A DNA stretch of 64,000 bases from Microglena sp. YARC (GCA_022414725.1 CM039462.1:57359338-57423337); one strand, 5' to 3'. Shown: positions 1-11,480, numbered from the stretch's first letter. Made by a program: numbers and translations. Notes: generated from the letters alone by a model not told the origin.

Positions 1-3000
1 ATGCCCAGAATTTCACAGAATAATAGCAGTGAGAAGGAGTCGAAAACGACACCGGCTTCATGCATTAGAGCAGCGCAACGCAGCGCAGGGGGTGAACAGG
101 TCGCAGGAAAATTCGGGCACCAGGCCGGGTAAACTCGGACGGGTTGGTGGACGGCAGGAGGCAGGAGCGTTCCTGTGGCTCCGAGAAATCGAGATCCCAG
201 ACTGGCTGCCACCTGGGCGACAGGTCGGCAAGATATGGAACCAAAGCCCCAAGTTGCTAGGCCAAAATGCGCCGTCCACGCGCCGGGCACGCGCTAAACC
301 GCCGACAGAGCGCTATAGCAGTGAGAAGGAGTCGAAAACGACACCGGCTTCATGCATTAGAGCAGCGCAAAGCAGCGCAGGGGGTGAACAGGTCGCAGGA
401 AAATTCGGGCACCAGGCCGGGTAAACTCGGACGGGTTGGTGGACGGCAGGAGGCAGGAGCGTTCCTGTGGCTCCAAGAAATCGAGATCCCAGACTGGCTG
501 CCACCTGGGCGACAGGTCGGCAAGATATGGAACCAAAGCCCCAAGTTGCTAGGCCAAAATGCGCCGACCACGCGCCGGGCACGCGCTATACCCTCGACGC
601 CCAACTTTATATATACTGATGATGATGATGATGATGATGATGACTACGTCTGAGCCCGTCGTCCCGAAGGGCGGACCACCCCCGTGGCCACGTCAGCGAC
701 AGGTCACAGAAAATCGAGATCCGAAACCACAGAAACCAAAAGCCTAACTGCCTGGGCCAAAAGGGCTAAACCATATCACGGCCATGCTACTTTACATATA
801 CTGATGACTAGCATCTGAGCCCGTCGTACCGACGGGAGGACCACCCCCGTGGCCACGTCAGCGACAGGTGTCGGAAAATCGAGATCCGAGAATCGCTGCC
901 GTCTGGGCGACAGGTCAGCAAAATATGAAACCAAAGACCCAAGTGCCTGCAGGCATGCCTGGGCCAAAATGGCTAGCATCTGAGCCCGGACAATGGGAGG
1001 CTACACCGTTGAATATCGAGGAACTCAGGCAGCGAGCACCGAAAATAGCAGAAGTGCGAAGGGAAATTCGGGCATCAGAACGGCTAGGCTCAGGAAATGC
1101 AAGAGAATTTCACGGAGGAGCAGTGAGAAGGAGTCGAAAACGACACCGGCCGGGTAACCTTGGACGGGTGCGGGTGCAGGTGGGTGGTCGGCAGAGAGGC
1201 AATCGTTCCTGTGGCTGCGCCGAGAAATGGAGATCCCAGACTGGCTGCCACCTGGGCGACAGGTCGGCAAGATATGGAACCAAAACCCCAAGCGGCTGGT
1301 CCAAAAGGCGCCGACCACGCGCCGGGCACGCGCTATACCCTCGACGCCCAACTTTATATATACTGATGATGACTAGCATCTGAGCCCGTCGTACCGACGG
1401 GCGGACCACCCCCTTGGCCACGTCAGCGACAGGTGTCGACCCCCGTGGCCACGTCAGCGACAGGTGTCGGAAAATCGAGATCCGAAAACGGGTTACTCCG
1501 TAACGGGTTATCCCGAAACCACTGCCCCTGGCCACTTCAGCGAATGGCAGTCAGTGAGCGGGCAAGAGTGCGTGAGAGCGCAGGAGAAGGCCAAGGGAAT
1601 GCTGGGAAGGGGGGGGGAGCTGCATTCGAATTAATTGACAGGGGCAGCGAAATTTGTGGGAAAGAGTTTGGGCAGATGAACAAAGAGAGGCTACACCGTC
1701 GAATATAGCGGGACTCAGGCAGCGAGCACCGAAAATAGCAGAAGTGCGAAGGAAAATTCGTGTATTATAACGGCTAGGCTCAGGAAATGCAGTGCAAAGC
1801 AGCGCACCAAGCCAGGTAACATTGGACGGGTGCGGGTGCAGGTGGGTGGACGGCAGACAGGCAATCGTTCCTGTGGCTGCGCCGAGAAATGGAGATCCCA
1901 GACTGGCTGCCACCTGGGCGACAGGTGGGCAAGATATGGAACCAAAACCCCAAGTTGCCAGGCCAAAAGGGGGCGACCACGCGCCGCGCACACGCTAAAC
2001 CTCGGACGCCCAACTTTATATATACTGACTAGCATCTGAGCCCGTCGTCCCGACGGGCAGACCACCCCCATGGCCACGTCAGCGACAGGTGTCGAAAAAT
2101 CGAGATCCGAAAACGGGTAACTCCGAAACTACTCCCCTGGCCACATCAGCGAAAGGCAGCCAGCGAGCTGGCAGGAGTGAGAGCGCAGGAGAAGGCCAAG
2201 GGAATGGTGCGACGGGGGGAGCTGCATGCGAAGTTATTGACAGTGGCAGCGAAATTTGTGGGAAAGAGTTTGGGCAGACGACAAAGGGAGGCTAAACCGT
2301 TGAATATAGGGGGACTCAGGCAGCGAGAACCGAAAATTGCAGAAGCGCGAAGGAAAATTCGGGTATCAGAACGGCTTGGCTTAGGAAATGCAAGAGAACT
2401 TCACAGAATAGCAGTGAGAAGGAGTCGAAAACGACACCGGCTTCATAAGAGCAATGCAAAGCAGCGCAGGGGGTGAACAAGTCGCAGGAAAAATCGGGCA
2501 CCAAGCAGGGTAACCTTGGACGGGTCGGTGGATGGGTGGACGGCAGAGAGGCGATTCGTTCCTTTGGCGCCGAAAAATCGAGATCCCAGACTCGCTGCCA
2601 CCTGGGCGACAGGTCAGCAAGACATCGAGATCCGAAACCACTGAAACCAAAAGCCCAACTGCCTGGGCCAAAAGGGCTAAACCATATCACGGCCATGCTA
2701 CTTTATATAATAAGATAGGATAGGACTAGCATCTGAGCCCGTCGTCCCGACGGGAGGACCACCCCCGTGGCCACGTCAGCGACAGGTCTGGACCCCCATG
2801 GCCACGTCAGCGACAGGTCTCGGAAAATCGAGATCCGAAAACGGGTGACTCCGTAACGGGTTATCCTGAAACCACTGCCCCTGGCCACGTCAGTGAATGG
2901 CAGTCAGCGAGCGGGCAAGAGTGCGTGAGAGCGCAGGAGAAGGCCAAGGGAATGCTGCGACGGGGGGAGTTGCATGCGAAGTTATTGACAGGGGCAGCGA

Positions 3001-3880
3001 AATTTGTGGGAAAGAGTTTGGGCAGATAGGCAAGGAGAGGCTACACCGTTGAATATAGGGCGATATAGGCAGCGAGCACCGAAAGTAGCAGAAGTGCGAA
3101 GGAAAATTCGGGTATCAGAACGGCTGGGCCTGGAAGAGCCGCGAGAAGGAGTTGAAAACGACACCGGCTTCATTAGAGCAGCGCACGTCAGCGACAGGTG
3201 TCGACCCCCGTGGCCACGTCAGCGACAGGTGTCGGAAAATCGAGATCCGAAAACGGGTGACTCCGTAACGGGTTATCCTGAAACCACTGCCCCTGGCCAT
3301 GTCAGCGAATGGCAGTCAGTGAGCGGGCAAGAGTGCGTGAGAGCGCAGGAGAAGGCCAAGGGAATGGTGCGACGGGGGGAGTTGCATGCGAAGTTATTGA
3401 CAGGGGCAGCGAAATTCGTGGGAAAGAGTTTAGGCAGACAGACAAAGGGAGGCTACACCGTTGAATATAGGGCGATATAGGCAGCGAGCACCGAAAGTAG
3501 CAGAAGTGCGAAGGAAAATTCGGGTATCAGAACGGCTGGGCCTGGAAGAGCCGCGAGAAGGAGTTGAAAACGACACCGGCTTCATTAGAGCAGCGCAAAG
3601 CAGCGCACGGGGTGAACAGGTCGTAGGAAAATTCGGGCACCACTCAAGCCGGGTAACCTTGGACGGGGGCGGGTGCAGGTGGGTGGTCGGCAGCAGAGAG
3701 GCAATCGTTCCTGTGGCTGCGCCGAGAAATCGAGATCCCAGACTGGCTGCCACCTGGGCGACAGGTCGGCAAGATATGGAACCAAAACCCCAAGTGGCCA
3801 GTCCAAAAGGGGTCGACCACGCGCCGGGCACGCGCTAAACCGTCGACGCTCTTACTTCATGCTACTTTATATAATAAGAT
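1..3880. repeat. Higher-order satellite of three modules
   Basis: Three sequence modules recur in nearly fixed order. Module a, about 290 bp, starts near 27, 319, 1119, 1795, 2412 and 3558 and contains the segment cagactggctgccacctggg. Module b carries gagcccgtcgt and gtggccacgtcagcgacagg, near 650, 815, 1385, 2040, 2735 and 3195. Module c lies near 990 (partial), 1550, 2155, 2900 and 3310. The a+b+c macro-unit is roughly 620-680 bp, and copies differ by substitutions and small losses. A short (GAT)n run sits at 618-641. The array stops at 3880, just before a GC-rich hairpin. I recognise no rRNA or tRNA in it. Open frames here are mostly a result of the repetition, though module c has a recurrent frame listed separately. 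Confidence 0.85.
2160..2476 (+). other. Recurrent basic reading frame in satellite module c
   Basis: Module c keeps one frame open in several copies: the stretch QEKAKGMVRRGELHAKLL is readable here and again near 3340-3400, with variants near 1580 and 2935. It continues into AAKFVGKSLGR and then a basic tail. The peptide is Lys/Arg-rich and contains no domain I know. It may be an eroded exon captured and amplified by the satellite, or simply a chance frame kept open because copies are young. I see no start context, splice site or terminator that would make it a gene. The reading of a former exon is inference. Confidence 0.25.
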
Positions 3881-4222
3881 GGGGGCTCACGCCCCCTTGA
3901 AGTGGGGGCTCCGCCAAAAACGTGCCGCCCATAACAAAACGTGCGGCCAATTTCCCTCAAAAACGCCTAGGTATACAATTATATAGTAAGGACAGTTTAT
4001 GGGCTATATCTCGCTCAACTATGGATTTTTGCCCAAACGTTTGGTAACCCGAGTGACATTTATGGAGTTAAGGACGACCCCCCCACTGATTTCCAATTCT
4101 TTGTACCATGCTACGCGTTTCGTCCATGGCCATGGTCCTTTTAGTTGCCAAAAGAGTGATATAATACAGTTTTTATCAGCGTTCCACAACCCTATGTTTG
4201 GCGGAGCCCCTCCTTCTGGGGT
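3880..4222. mobile_element. Possible short TIR element (MITE-like)
   Basis: GGGGGCTCCGCCAAA at 3904-3918 faces its near-complement TTTGGCGGAGCCCC at 4197-4210, enclosing about 290 bp without coding potential. Just outside on the left, 3881-3896 is a GGGGGCTCACGCCCCC hairpin. The arrangement fits a miniature inverted-repeat element, but I could not find a clear target-site duplication. The right-hand GC hairpin also belongs to another repeat family (next entry), so the two termini may be there by coincidence of shared hairpins. Confidence 0.35.
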
Positions 4223-4450
4223 GCGGGACCCCCCAGGGTCTCCCATTTGTCCGGTCTGTGCGTCAGTCCGTTCGTCCGTCCAACCGACCAACCGACCAAC
4301 CGACCAACCAAAAAAATGAAGCCTGACACGTCAGTCAACTGTCTCATATCTAACTGGCTTCGGTCAGCTCCAGTCCGTTGCCACCTGTCATTCCGTTGCC
4401 AACACATTCCGCACATTTTTAGCTTCGCTTGCAACGCGCGCTTATGACTT
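4196..4450 (+). repeat. Dispersed repeat, copy 1
   Basis: Starts with a GC hairpin (ggcggagcccc...gcgggacccccc), followed by tcccatttgtccg, a CCGACCAA microrepeat, then atgaagcctgacacgtcag and a segment ending in ttagcttcgcttgcaacg. A second copy in the same orientation lies at 53540-53725 with about 80 percent identity by eye. It has no coding content; it is probably a SINE- or MITE-derived interspersed repeat of this genome. Confidence 0.6.
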
Positions 4451-6240
4451 GTTTCACCCTACACAGACACAGGTTATGGGGACCTTCACAAAACCCATAC
4501 CTACCCATGCCCTGAGATTGAGATGAGGATGTTTTGATACACGGCCGTTTCCCCCAACCCCGCGGATCACGAAGATAACTCTTCGGTTAGTGTATGCTCA
4601 TTGGTTTCCACCAGGCCGAAGGTCAATTGCCATCCGATTGCGGTACCGTAGTTAAATTCCGTTTCCTTTTCCCCCATCAGCACTATCATATCGGGTCTGT
4701 TACTCGACAATCGTCCCGTGACGCTGCCCAGGGGGCGCATGGGCCCATCCAGTCTCTCCTCTCGATCGAAAATGTCCCACTTATGCTTTGGCTAGTTCCC
4801 TTCTTTTGATACACGATTGCGTCTCCTCCTGCGACCCTCCTCTACTGCGTCTCTTACTTCTTCTCAACAGTCCGATTGCCATCAACAGTCGAGGATGCAT
4901 GCTTCGTCTCCTCCTCCCTGGGATGCACAAGGGCACACGATGTGCAAGCATACATGATGTGCAAGCAGGCTTTGTCTCCTAGTTGCCAGGATGTACAAGG
5001 ACACATGACGTGCAAGCATACATGATGTACAAGCATGCTTTGTCTCTTCGCTCCTGGGGTGGAGAGCTAGCCCAGGGTGATGCTTAGGTAGCTGAATAGA
5101 TGCACGGTGAGATAGCTGGATTGCATTGTGTGTGCGTGTGTGCATTGTGTATTTTGGGGAGTCAAGGATTTTGTTGTGATTGTTTGTTGCCCGAAGATGT
5201 GGGCGGCACCTGGGCGGCACATTGTTTTATTTTGGGGCTACACATGGCAGCTTCCTGCCAGCTCCAACAGCCAGCCACAGGGCCTAGCCCAAAGCTTTAA
5301 GTTGCATTGAAATGCCAGTAATGTCAGCTTTCAGTCACTAGCTAGCTAGCTAGCTGCAGGATTGTCCTAAAGATGGGGGAAAGAGCTGCCTAGAAGATGC
5401 TACGCTAAGCTCAAGAATGAAAGAGTGTATATGAGAACAAACGAGAGGTCCCATGCAGTCCTGGATGGGCCAAGGCAAGACATACCGAAAAAGACATACC
5501 GAAAAGCCCAATTTGCTCTGCATAGACTGGAAAAGGGGGAGTGCAAGCACGCACAAGGGGAGATCTAAGGATTTACAAATATGTATGACAAATTTACAAT
5601 GCATGTATTTTTACACTTTTAATAAATAGCACTCAACACAGAGAATAAGCACGTTGTACTCTAACAGATAAGCGCGTAATGCACTGACACATAAGCACGT
5701 AACACTGCCAGATAAAGAAGGAGCACGCAACTTGCACATCAATTAGCTACAGTAAGTGGCAAAATTGGATCAGAGCAGCTACCACAGGTGTGTCATAGTC
5801 GTGGTACGGCAGTCACACCCAGCTCAAAGCTACAGGGAGCTGCAAGAAGCCACAGGTACTACACACAGGAGTGCTGCACAGGTAGGCAGTGTTACTATTA
5901 GGGATGTACTGGTCCCCAAGATTATTGGGCGATATATCATACAATATTTTACGATATATCATACACTATACCTATTGCGATGTTGCACTTTTTATTCCAG
6001 TTGGGAAACATGATGATTTGATTATCACCCGCATCCTCATCATTAATTAAAGTTTCCAATTAACCAGTTCTGAATGAACCAGTTCCGAATTTATTCATCA
6101 TCGTTGATGTCCTGGTTGATGGCGACAGTTACATAAGTGAAGTGCCGTTCATCAGGACTGCTCCCCCTCTTTTATTTGTGATGCTACTGATAACTGACAA
6201 GTCTTCCTGGACTCTGTGACCATCATCCTCGTCCTCATCA
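4450..6240. other. Intergenic stretch with small tandem duplications
   Basis: I see no supported gene here. At about 4915-5045 a unit of about 75 bp is duplicated (gatgcacaagggcacacgat against gatgtacaaggacacatgac). (GCTA)n occurs at 5341-5355, and a short dispersed motif agctgcctagaag is at 5385. The same motif recurs at 51868, and in reverse complement within the 54-bp repeats at 7491-7608. Near 5930-5965 there is an AT-rich segment with repeated gatatatcatac. Confidence 0.5.
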
Positions 6241-6459
6241 TTCATTCAACGTGCGATTTCATCGGTGGTGTCCTGGTTGATGGTGACGTCCTCAAGGCCA
6301 GGGCAGGAGCACTGTGTGGTACATGGGTTGGGGAGAGGTTAGGCTAGATGAGGGGCGGAAAGAGGCTCAGGGCAAAGAGGGTCAGGGTAAGGATGAAAGG
6401 ACATACAGATGATGATATGATCAGAACACACAGATGGTGATATGTGATTTGTCTCAAGT

Positions 6460-6700
6460 ATGCATTGTTTTGTATTGTATTGTATTGTGTTGTATTGTAT
6501 TGTATTGTATGGTATGGTATAATGTTGTATTGTATTGTATTGTATTGTTTGGTATTGTATTATGTTGTGTTGTATTGTATTGTGTTGTGTTGTGTTGTAT
6601 GGTATGGTATGGTATGGTATGGTATTTGCTTTGCTTTGCTTTGTACTGTACTGTACTGTACCGTACTGTGCTGTACTGTACTGTACTGTACTGCACTGGG
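6460..6700. repeat. (TATTG)n / (GGTAT)n / (ACTGT)n microsatellite
   Basis: About 240 bp of pentanucleotide repeats that drift from tattg to tggta to actgt. It lies in the last intron of the WxxW gene. All long ORFs here come from the lack of stops in the repeat. Confidence 0.95.
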
Positions 6701-7488
6701 TAGGAAAGATGTGAGGGCCAGAAAGAGGGTCAGGGCAAAGAGGTTGAGGATAAACATGGTCAGGACACATATGCTGATAAATATGTCTCATGTAGATGTG
6801 GGGTTGGAGTGGAGTGTAGTGGAGCGGTGCGGAGTGGATGAGGGGATAGGAGCAATGGAATGGGTGGTAGGTCTGGAGATGGATTATAACCACCTACTAA
6901 AGCATACCTCCCAGCAGCAGCAGCAGCAGCAGCACCACCACTACGCTGCACAGCACTGCTTACCTTGGTAGACCAGTCAATGGGCTGATCAGCAAGGCAT
7001 CGCAGGGTGAGGACAAAAGCAGAGTGAGCGGTAGCACCGCTAGTACCAGCGGGGGACATGTAGAAGCCGATGTGGCTCATGGAAAAGCCGAGGGTCTGTC
7101 CAACACCTGAGCACAGGGGGAAAGCAAATCGGTCATGGGATAATATAGGTAGGGCCAAACTCTTACTGCACCATCAAACCATCACATCACCACTACCAGC
7201 ATCACCACTATCCTATCACTTGACCATCACACCGGGATTGATAGCGGAAGCTGCTAGACAGCTAGCTTACAAAGGAAGGCACGGTCCAGTAGTCAGGGTT
7301 GGGGGGATGTCGAGGTGTGAGACAACAAATGGCAGGATGTATGGCAGGGAGTCGGTATAATGTATCTCTATCTGGGTTGGCTGGCTTTGGCCCATATAAA
7401 TGTACCACAAGGGGCATGCCCTCCTCACACATCACAAGGCGACAATCAAGGATACACAGGAAGCACTAGGTCTTTGGGTAGCTCTGCA

Positions 7489-7650
7489 TGGCAGCTTCTA
7501 GGCAGCTCCATTAGCCGGCCACTGGGTCAAGCACTCAAGATCTGGCAGCTTCTAGGCAGCTCCATTAGATGGCCACTGGGTCAAGTCCCAACTGCATGGC
7601 AGCTTCTAGGCAGCTCCATTAGCCGGCCACTGGGTCAAGCACTCAAGTCC
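7489..7650. repeat. 54-bp tandem repeat, three copies, intronic
   Basis: The motif gcagcttctaggcagctcca recurs at 7491, 7545 and 7599, spacing 54 bp. It lies inside intron 3 of the WxxW gene. Its core is the reverse complement of the dispersed agctgcctagaag motif seen at 5385 and 51868. Confidence 0.85.
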
Positions 7651-7956
7651 CAACTGAATTGGAATGGAAAGCCCATCATGCCATGGCGCAGCATTCTCTC
7701 ACCCTAGCTGGCTTCACATTTAGAAGAATGCCAGATCCTCGGGAGCAAGACTCAGGCAAGACATATTTTAGTTTACGAGACAAGTCCATCCAATCCAGCC
7801 TACCTGCTGTTGTGGTGTACCCTCATGAGTAGGGGTTAGCAAGGCTGATGTCATCCGGGAGGCTCACAGTCCACGTGGCTTGAATGTTGGGATTCACCGG
7901 GGTGTTGCCGTTGTTGGTGATGTCGTAGATTAGCTGCCCGGTGCACCAGGACTGCA

Positions 7957-7989
<33 letters not shown>
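7957..7989. repeat. G33 homopolymer forming an intron polypyrimidine tract
   Basis: On the minus strand this is about 33 consecutive C directly before the acceptor ctgcag of exon 3 of the WxxW gene. It appears to act as the polypyrimidine tract of that intron. The exact length is uncertain in any assembly. Confidence 0.8.
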
Positions 7990-7990
<1 letters not shown>

Positions 7991-9410
7991 GGCACATGAG
8001 GCGGGATATGGTTTGGTTTGGTTGTATGGTTTATCAGCCTTCAAGCTGCTCACCAATTGCAGGCGGAGTAAGCAAGTGGCTATAAGGAATATTTATACCC
8101 CCGAACCCGGAGCACAGAATGTTATCACATGGGTGTAGAGAAAGGGACAAAATAACATGGAAACAAATGCTCACAAACATGAACTACTTTTGAGCATTCA
8201 GGTTCATGTGTATAAGGATCAATGGATGGACTGATGGACTGGAGTCCAAGTAAGCAATGTCACATACAAATAAAAGGAAACATGAGGTCGCTGAGAATTC
8301 AAGGCTGCAAACATAGTGTAATACACACAGTGACAAATATATTAGTCTACAATTATCTTGATTATTTGAGGTTGGGAAAGTCCCAACAGCCTGATTGGCC
8401 ACCCCCTGGACTGTAACACACATACATGCGTATAGAGACCAATGAACTGGTCATGGTAATACCATATACAAAGAGGTATCAACTAGCTAACTAACCCTGC
8501 AACTAACTAGCTAACAATATGATTAGGCTGGGTGATCCCTGGAGTAAGCCTACCTCACTGTCAATCCATGCATTATCAAATCCATCAGCCTTAGGGTTGG
8601 TACGGCGGACGGTGAAGAGGGGATCTGTGGGTGTGAGAGCTGGCGGGCATAGATACTGCACACGATAGTCAAAACAGGCTCCATTGTTTTGGGCATTGAC
8701 GCACACAAGCCCAGTAATGCCACAGGGTGTAGACAACACTTGTTTGGTTTAAGACCAAGGAACCCATGAGCCACCCATGTTTGCCTGGCAACGGGCATCG
8801 AGGGGAGTGGCTTCACCACAGGGAGGAGCTTCATAGATGATGTTCTCGTTGTCCTGATAACCTGAGGGAGCGTCCCTATTGTACCATCCAGTCCATTCAG
8901 AGCCTGCAGGGGTTGGAGGTGGGGTTGGAGGTGAGGGCAGGGGAAGGGTGGAGGCTAGAGAGAAGTTTGTCCAGCCAAACAGTATGTGGAGGAGACGTAA
9001 GGCTAGTTTGATGGGGGCAAGACCACGGTTGTAGCTTCAAATTGCATGTTGTGTTTGCATGTTTATATTTATATGTTTATAATGATGCTTACCAAGAGCG
9101 GTGGTAGAAAGCAGGGCCATTGCCAAGAGGGGGAGGAGGGACGTAGCATACTTCATTGTATGTATTCAGGCCCCCAACTCAACCTTGAAGATATGTGTGG
9201 GAGGATGGGTAAGTAGGTGGGCTGGAGGGGCTGGGTAGGTGGGCTGGTGAGGCTCCTAACTCAACCTTGATGATACAGGTTGTGTGAGAGGATGGGCAAG
9301 TAGGTGGGCTGGAGGGGCTGGGTGGTTAGTTGAGTTGTTCTTATCACAGCAGTAGAGGGAGAGGTCAAAGGGGCAGGGATGAATGGATGATGTAGGTATT
9401 GGTGTTTGAA

Positions 9411-9760
9411 TGGGCGTTCCTGCTTCCCGGCCGATTTCCATTCTTATGTTCACTTTTAAGGGGTATTCTGATTTTTTACAAGTTCAGTCTTATGATTTAA
9501 AACATAAGATTTCGGTCAATATGTTCAAATTTGACGAAATATGCTCAATTCGAGCTCATAATAATTGATATAGCGAATCTTATGAGCATGAAACTGCCCT
9601 ATTGTGTAACAACTTAGAAACACCAATTTTACATCTTATGTTTTTTAATGTAAGGAAAATGTGTAAATCTGGCAGTTATTGACCGGAATATAGAATTTAG
9701 CATTCACGGCTTATGAAAATACACGTAAGAGTGGTTTATGAATAATATCATTAATGTGCC
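9411..9760. repeat. Left subterminal palindromes of element A
   Basis: Several copies of cttatg...aaaacataag-type inverted repeats lie within 350 bp of the end (near 9489-9515, 9550-9590, 9625-9650). The matching zone in B is 49980-50260. Such clusters are typical transposase-binding sites; that role is inferred. Confidence 0.6.
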
Positions 9761-9911
9761 AAACGTCATTCTCTTCCTCCTCCCCCTACCCCCCCCCCCC
9801 CCCCCCCCCTTTGTAGACGGTGCATTGCCTAGGCAAGACGAAGAGCCTCAACTGCTGGTTTTTAAATAAGTGGTGAGGAGTTTGGCTATGTAATTGACAC
9901 AGTCGTCGCAC

Positions 9912-10199
9912 TTAATGAATGGCTACCAATGCTTTATCATGACGTGCCACCAATGTAGTCACCACAGTTTGCGCACACTGCTGGATAGGGTCGTAGGAGG
10001 AATCATTGACTTCTTCCTAAGGTCGCTGATGTCAGCTTGCTTGCTTTGCAACATGCCTAAATGTAAGAATATCAAAGGGAACTTTAATTAAAAACTTCCG
10101 GTCGCCTCTTTGCAAAACACTGATTTCCCGAAAATCGGCCACAAGGGATGTCATTGCAGCATTGAACGCATCCGTCAACTTTGCCGTGGGTGTTGTCAT
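9912..10199 (-). pseudogene. Small element-end gene (A copy), frame broken
   Basis: An ATG at 10199 opens a 55-codon frame (starts MTTPTAKLTDAFNAAM; contains LVADFREISVLQRGDRK) that ends in TGA at 10032-10034. A second frame, EEVNDSSYDPIQQCAQ to ALVAIH, then runs to TAA at 9912. Both parts are conserved in B (49494-49781), and the codon texture is protein-like, so they are probably one protein split by a frameshift or a short intron. I recognise no family. The gene points outward toward the element end, divergent from the large gene. An upstream exon may be hidden beyond the (GT)n/G-run at 10217-10290. Confidence 0.5.
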
Positions 10200-10216
10200 A
10201 CACCTTACTGCTATGG

Positions 10217-10291
10217 TGTGTGTGTGTGTGTGTGTGTGGGGGGGTGGGGGGGTGGGGGGGTGGGGGGGTGGGTGGTGGGGGGGGGTAGTTT
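10217..10291. repeat. (GT)n followed by G-rich run and T-run
   Basis: A gtgtgtgt tract grades into gggggtgggg blocks and ttttttttt. The counterpart in B is the C-run and (CA)n at 49429-49470. Confidence 0.95.
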
Positions 10292-10619
10292 TTTTTTTAA
10301 GACTCACCATTTCCTCATCACTGTGCCCCAAGACTAAGTATATCGTTATATATAATGTTAACCAAGCGGTAAGCCAAGATGACAAGAGTAGAAAAACGAG
10401 ATTGGAGTTTGTCGCGACGGTTTTCGATCACATATTCCCCAAATGTTACACCCATAGTAGGTACTTGAGGAGGTATTTCGATCACGAGACTCACCATTAA
10501 CCTTTTCGTTGGTACTAAAGTTCGTATGTAGTTAGATTATTTTTTTAACAAAGCTATAACCAGGAGGACAAATTAGAAACACGATTGGAGATGACGCGCC
10601 GGTTTTAGCTGAGCTGCTC

Positions 10620-10960
10620 CCCCAGGGGTTACATCTAAAGCAGGTACTTGGGCAAGGACTTCAGTTCAGACATTTGCCACACATTTTTGGATGGCCCCAA
10701 GAGTTGGTGTATGTTTAGATATGGCTCAAAACCCTGTAGCCACGAAGAACGAGTCAGAAATTAAGTTTGAATTAATGTATAGTTGGTTGGGTGATCTGAG
10801 CCCTTTGGTTACACCTAGAGCAGGTACTTGGGCATGGACTTCAGTTCAGACATTGGCCACACATTTTTGGAGTGCCCTAATAGTTGGTATATGGTTAGTT
10901 ATGGCTCAAACCAACCTGGCAGCCAAGAAGGAATGGGAGATATAGACAGTAAGGTCCACG
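10620..10960. repeat. 180-bp tandem repeat in element A, two copies
   Basis: The segment ggacttcagttcagacatt recurs about 180 bp apart near 10655 and 10835, followed each time by ccacacatttttgg. Element B has five copies of the same unit (48240-49100), so copy number differs between the two elements. Confidence 0.8.
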
Positions 10961-11061
10961 CGGATTCTACTGATCAATGAATCCGGTACCGGCACCAGCC
11001 ATCCATCCAGCTCACATGCAACCACATTTCTTTTGTACGAGGCCGAAGGATAGCGACGAAA

Positions 11062-11480
11062 TTAATTCACATCGCATTCCAATTCACCATTTCGCATCTC
11101 AGGCCTCCTACTAATAGAAACACAGCGCGTTAACCATCTAAGCCAATAATATTTACCAGCAGGGAGCAGCACAACGTAGAAAACGTAGTCGTCCGTGGAC
11201 TTAATAGGGCAACAACATCGCAACATACGCGAGCTGGGCGCATAGCGCAGCAGCAGGAAGACAGCTTGCGCAGTGCATAGAACAGCTGGGGCGAAAGCGC
11301 AGCCAGGACGAAAAGCGCAGCATGAGGAGCTTACTAGACCTCCGTAGTGCACAGAAGCAGCCTGTTGCGCACAAAGCGAGAGGAGCAACCTGCTAGGCAT
11401 CTTGCAGCGCAACCTAAGGGTGGTAATAGCACCTTAAAGTTTATTCGCTTCGCGTTGTGACAGCATCGGTGACAGTACGA
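11062..11480. other. Conserved non-repeat block of elements A and B
   Basis: This block is about 90 percent similar to B 47720-48140 (reverse complement). It has repeated gcgcagc/gcagcagg motifs and open frames on both strands (for example a plus-strand frame rich in Gln/Arg/Ala). The frames are not conserved in length between A and B, so coding is unproven. Confidence 0.35.

Larger units (their letters stand above)
6246..9156 (-). pseudogene. Secreted WxxW-domain protein gene with two in-frame stop codons
   Basis: Five exons can be read: 9093-9156, 8554-8903, 7804-7951, 6964-7106 and 6246-6311. Donors are GTAAGC, GTAGGC, GTAGGC and GTAAGC, acceptors all end in CAG, and every phase fits, giving 257 codons. 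Residues 1-21 form a signal peptide (MKYATSLLPLLAMALL...). Residues 24-130 match the WxxW domain of mucin-2/CILP proteins: WTGWYNRD, paired cysteines, then a CFDYRVQYLC end. Exons 3 and 4 look like a beta-sandwich, perhaps related to family-2 carbohydrate-binding modules. This suggests an extracellular or cell-wall protein. Codon 73 is TAA (8749-8751) and codon 181 is TGA (7823-7825); each differs by one C-to-T change from a sense codon (CAA, CGA). Most likely a recent pseudogene; a recoded or edited transcript is less likely. Confidence 0.7.

Noticed and set aside
4019..4291. 90-aa minus-strand ORF with GGSRTPEGGAPPN
   Set aside because: It runs across the dispersed repeat and its GC hairpin, and is not preserved in the second copy at 53540-53725.
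6246..9156. Alternative genetic code with TAA/TAG read as Gln
   Set aside because: It would explain codon 73 and the TAG near 20710, but not the TGA at codon 181. Element genes end normally, and the TAA after LKGLA in element B fits inside a 47-nt intron. Kept only as something to test.
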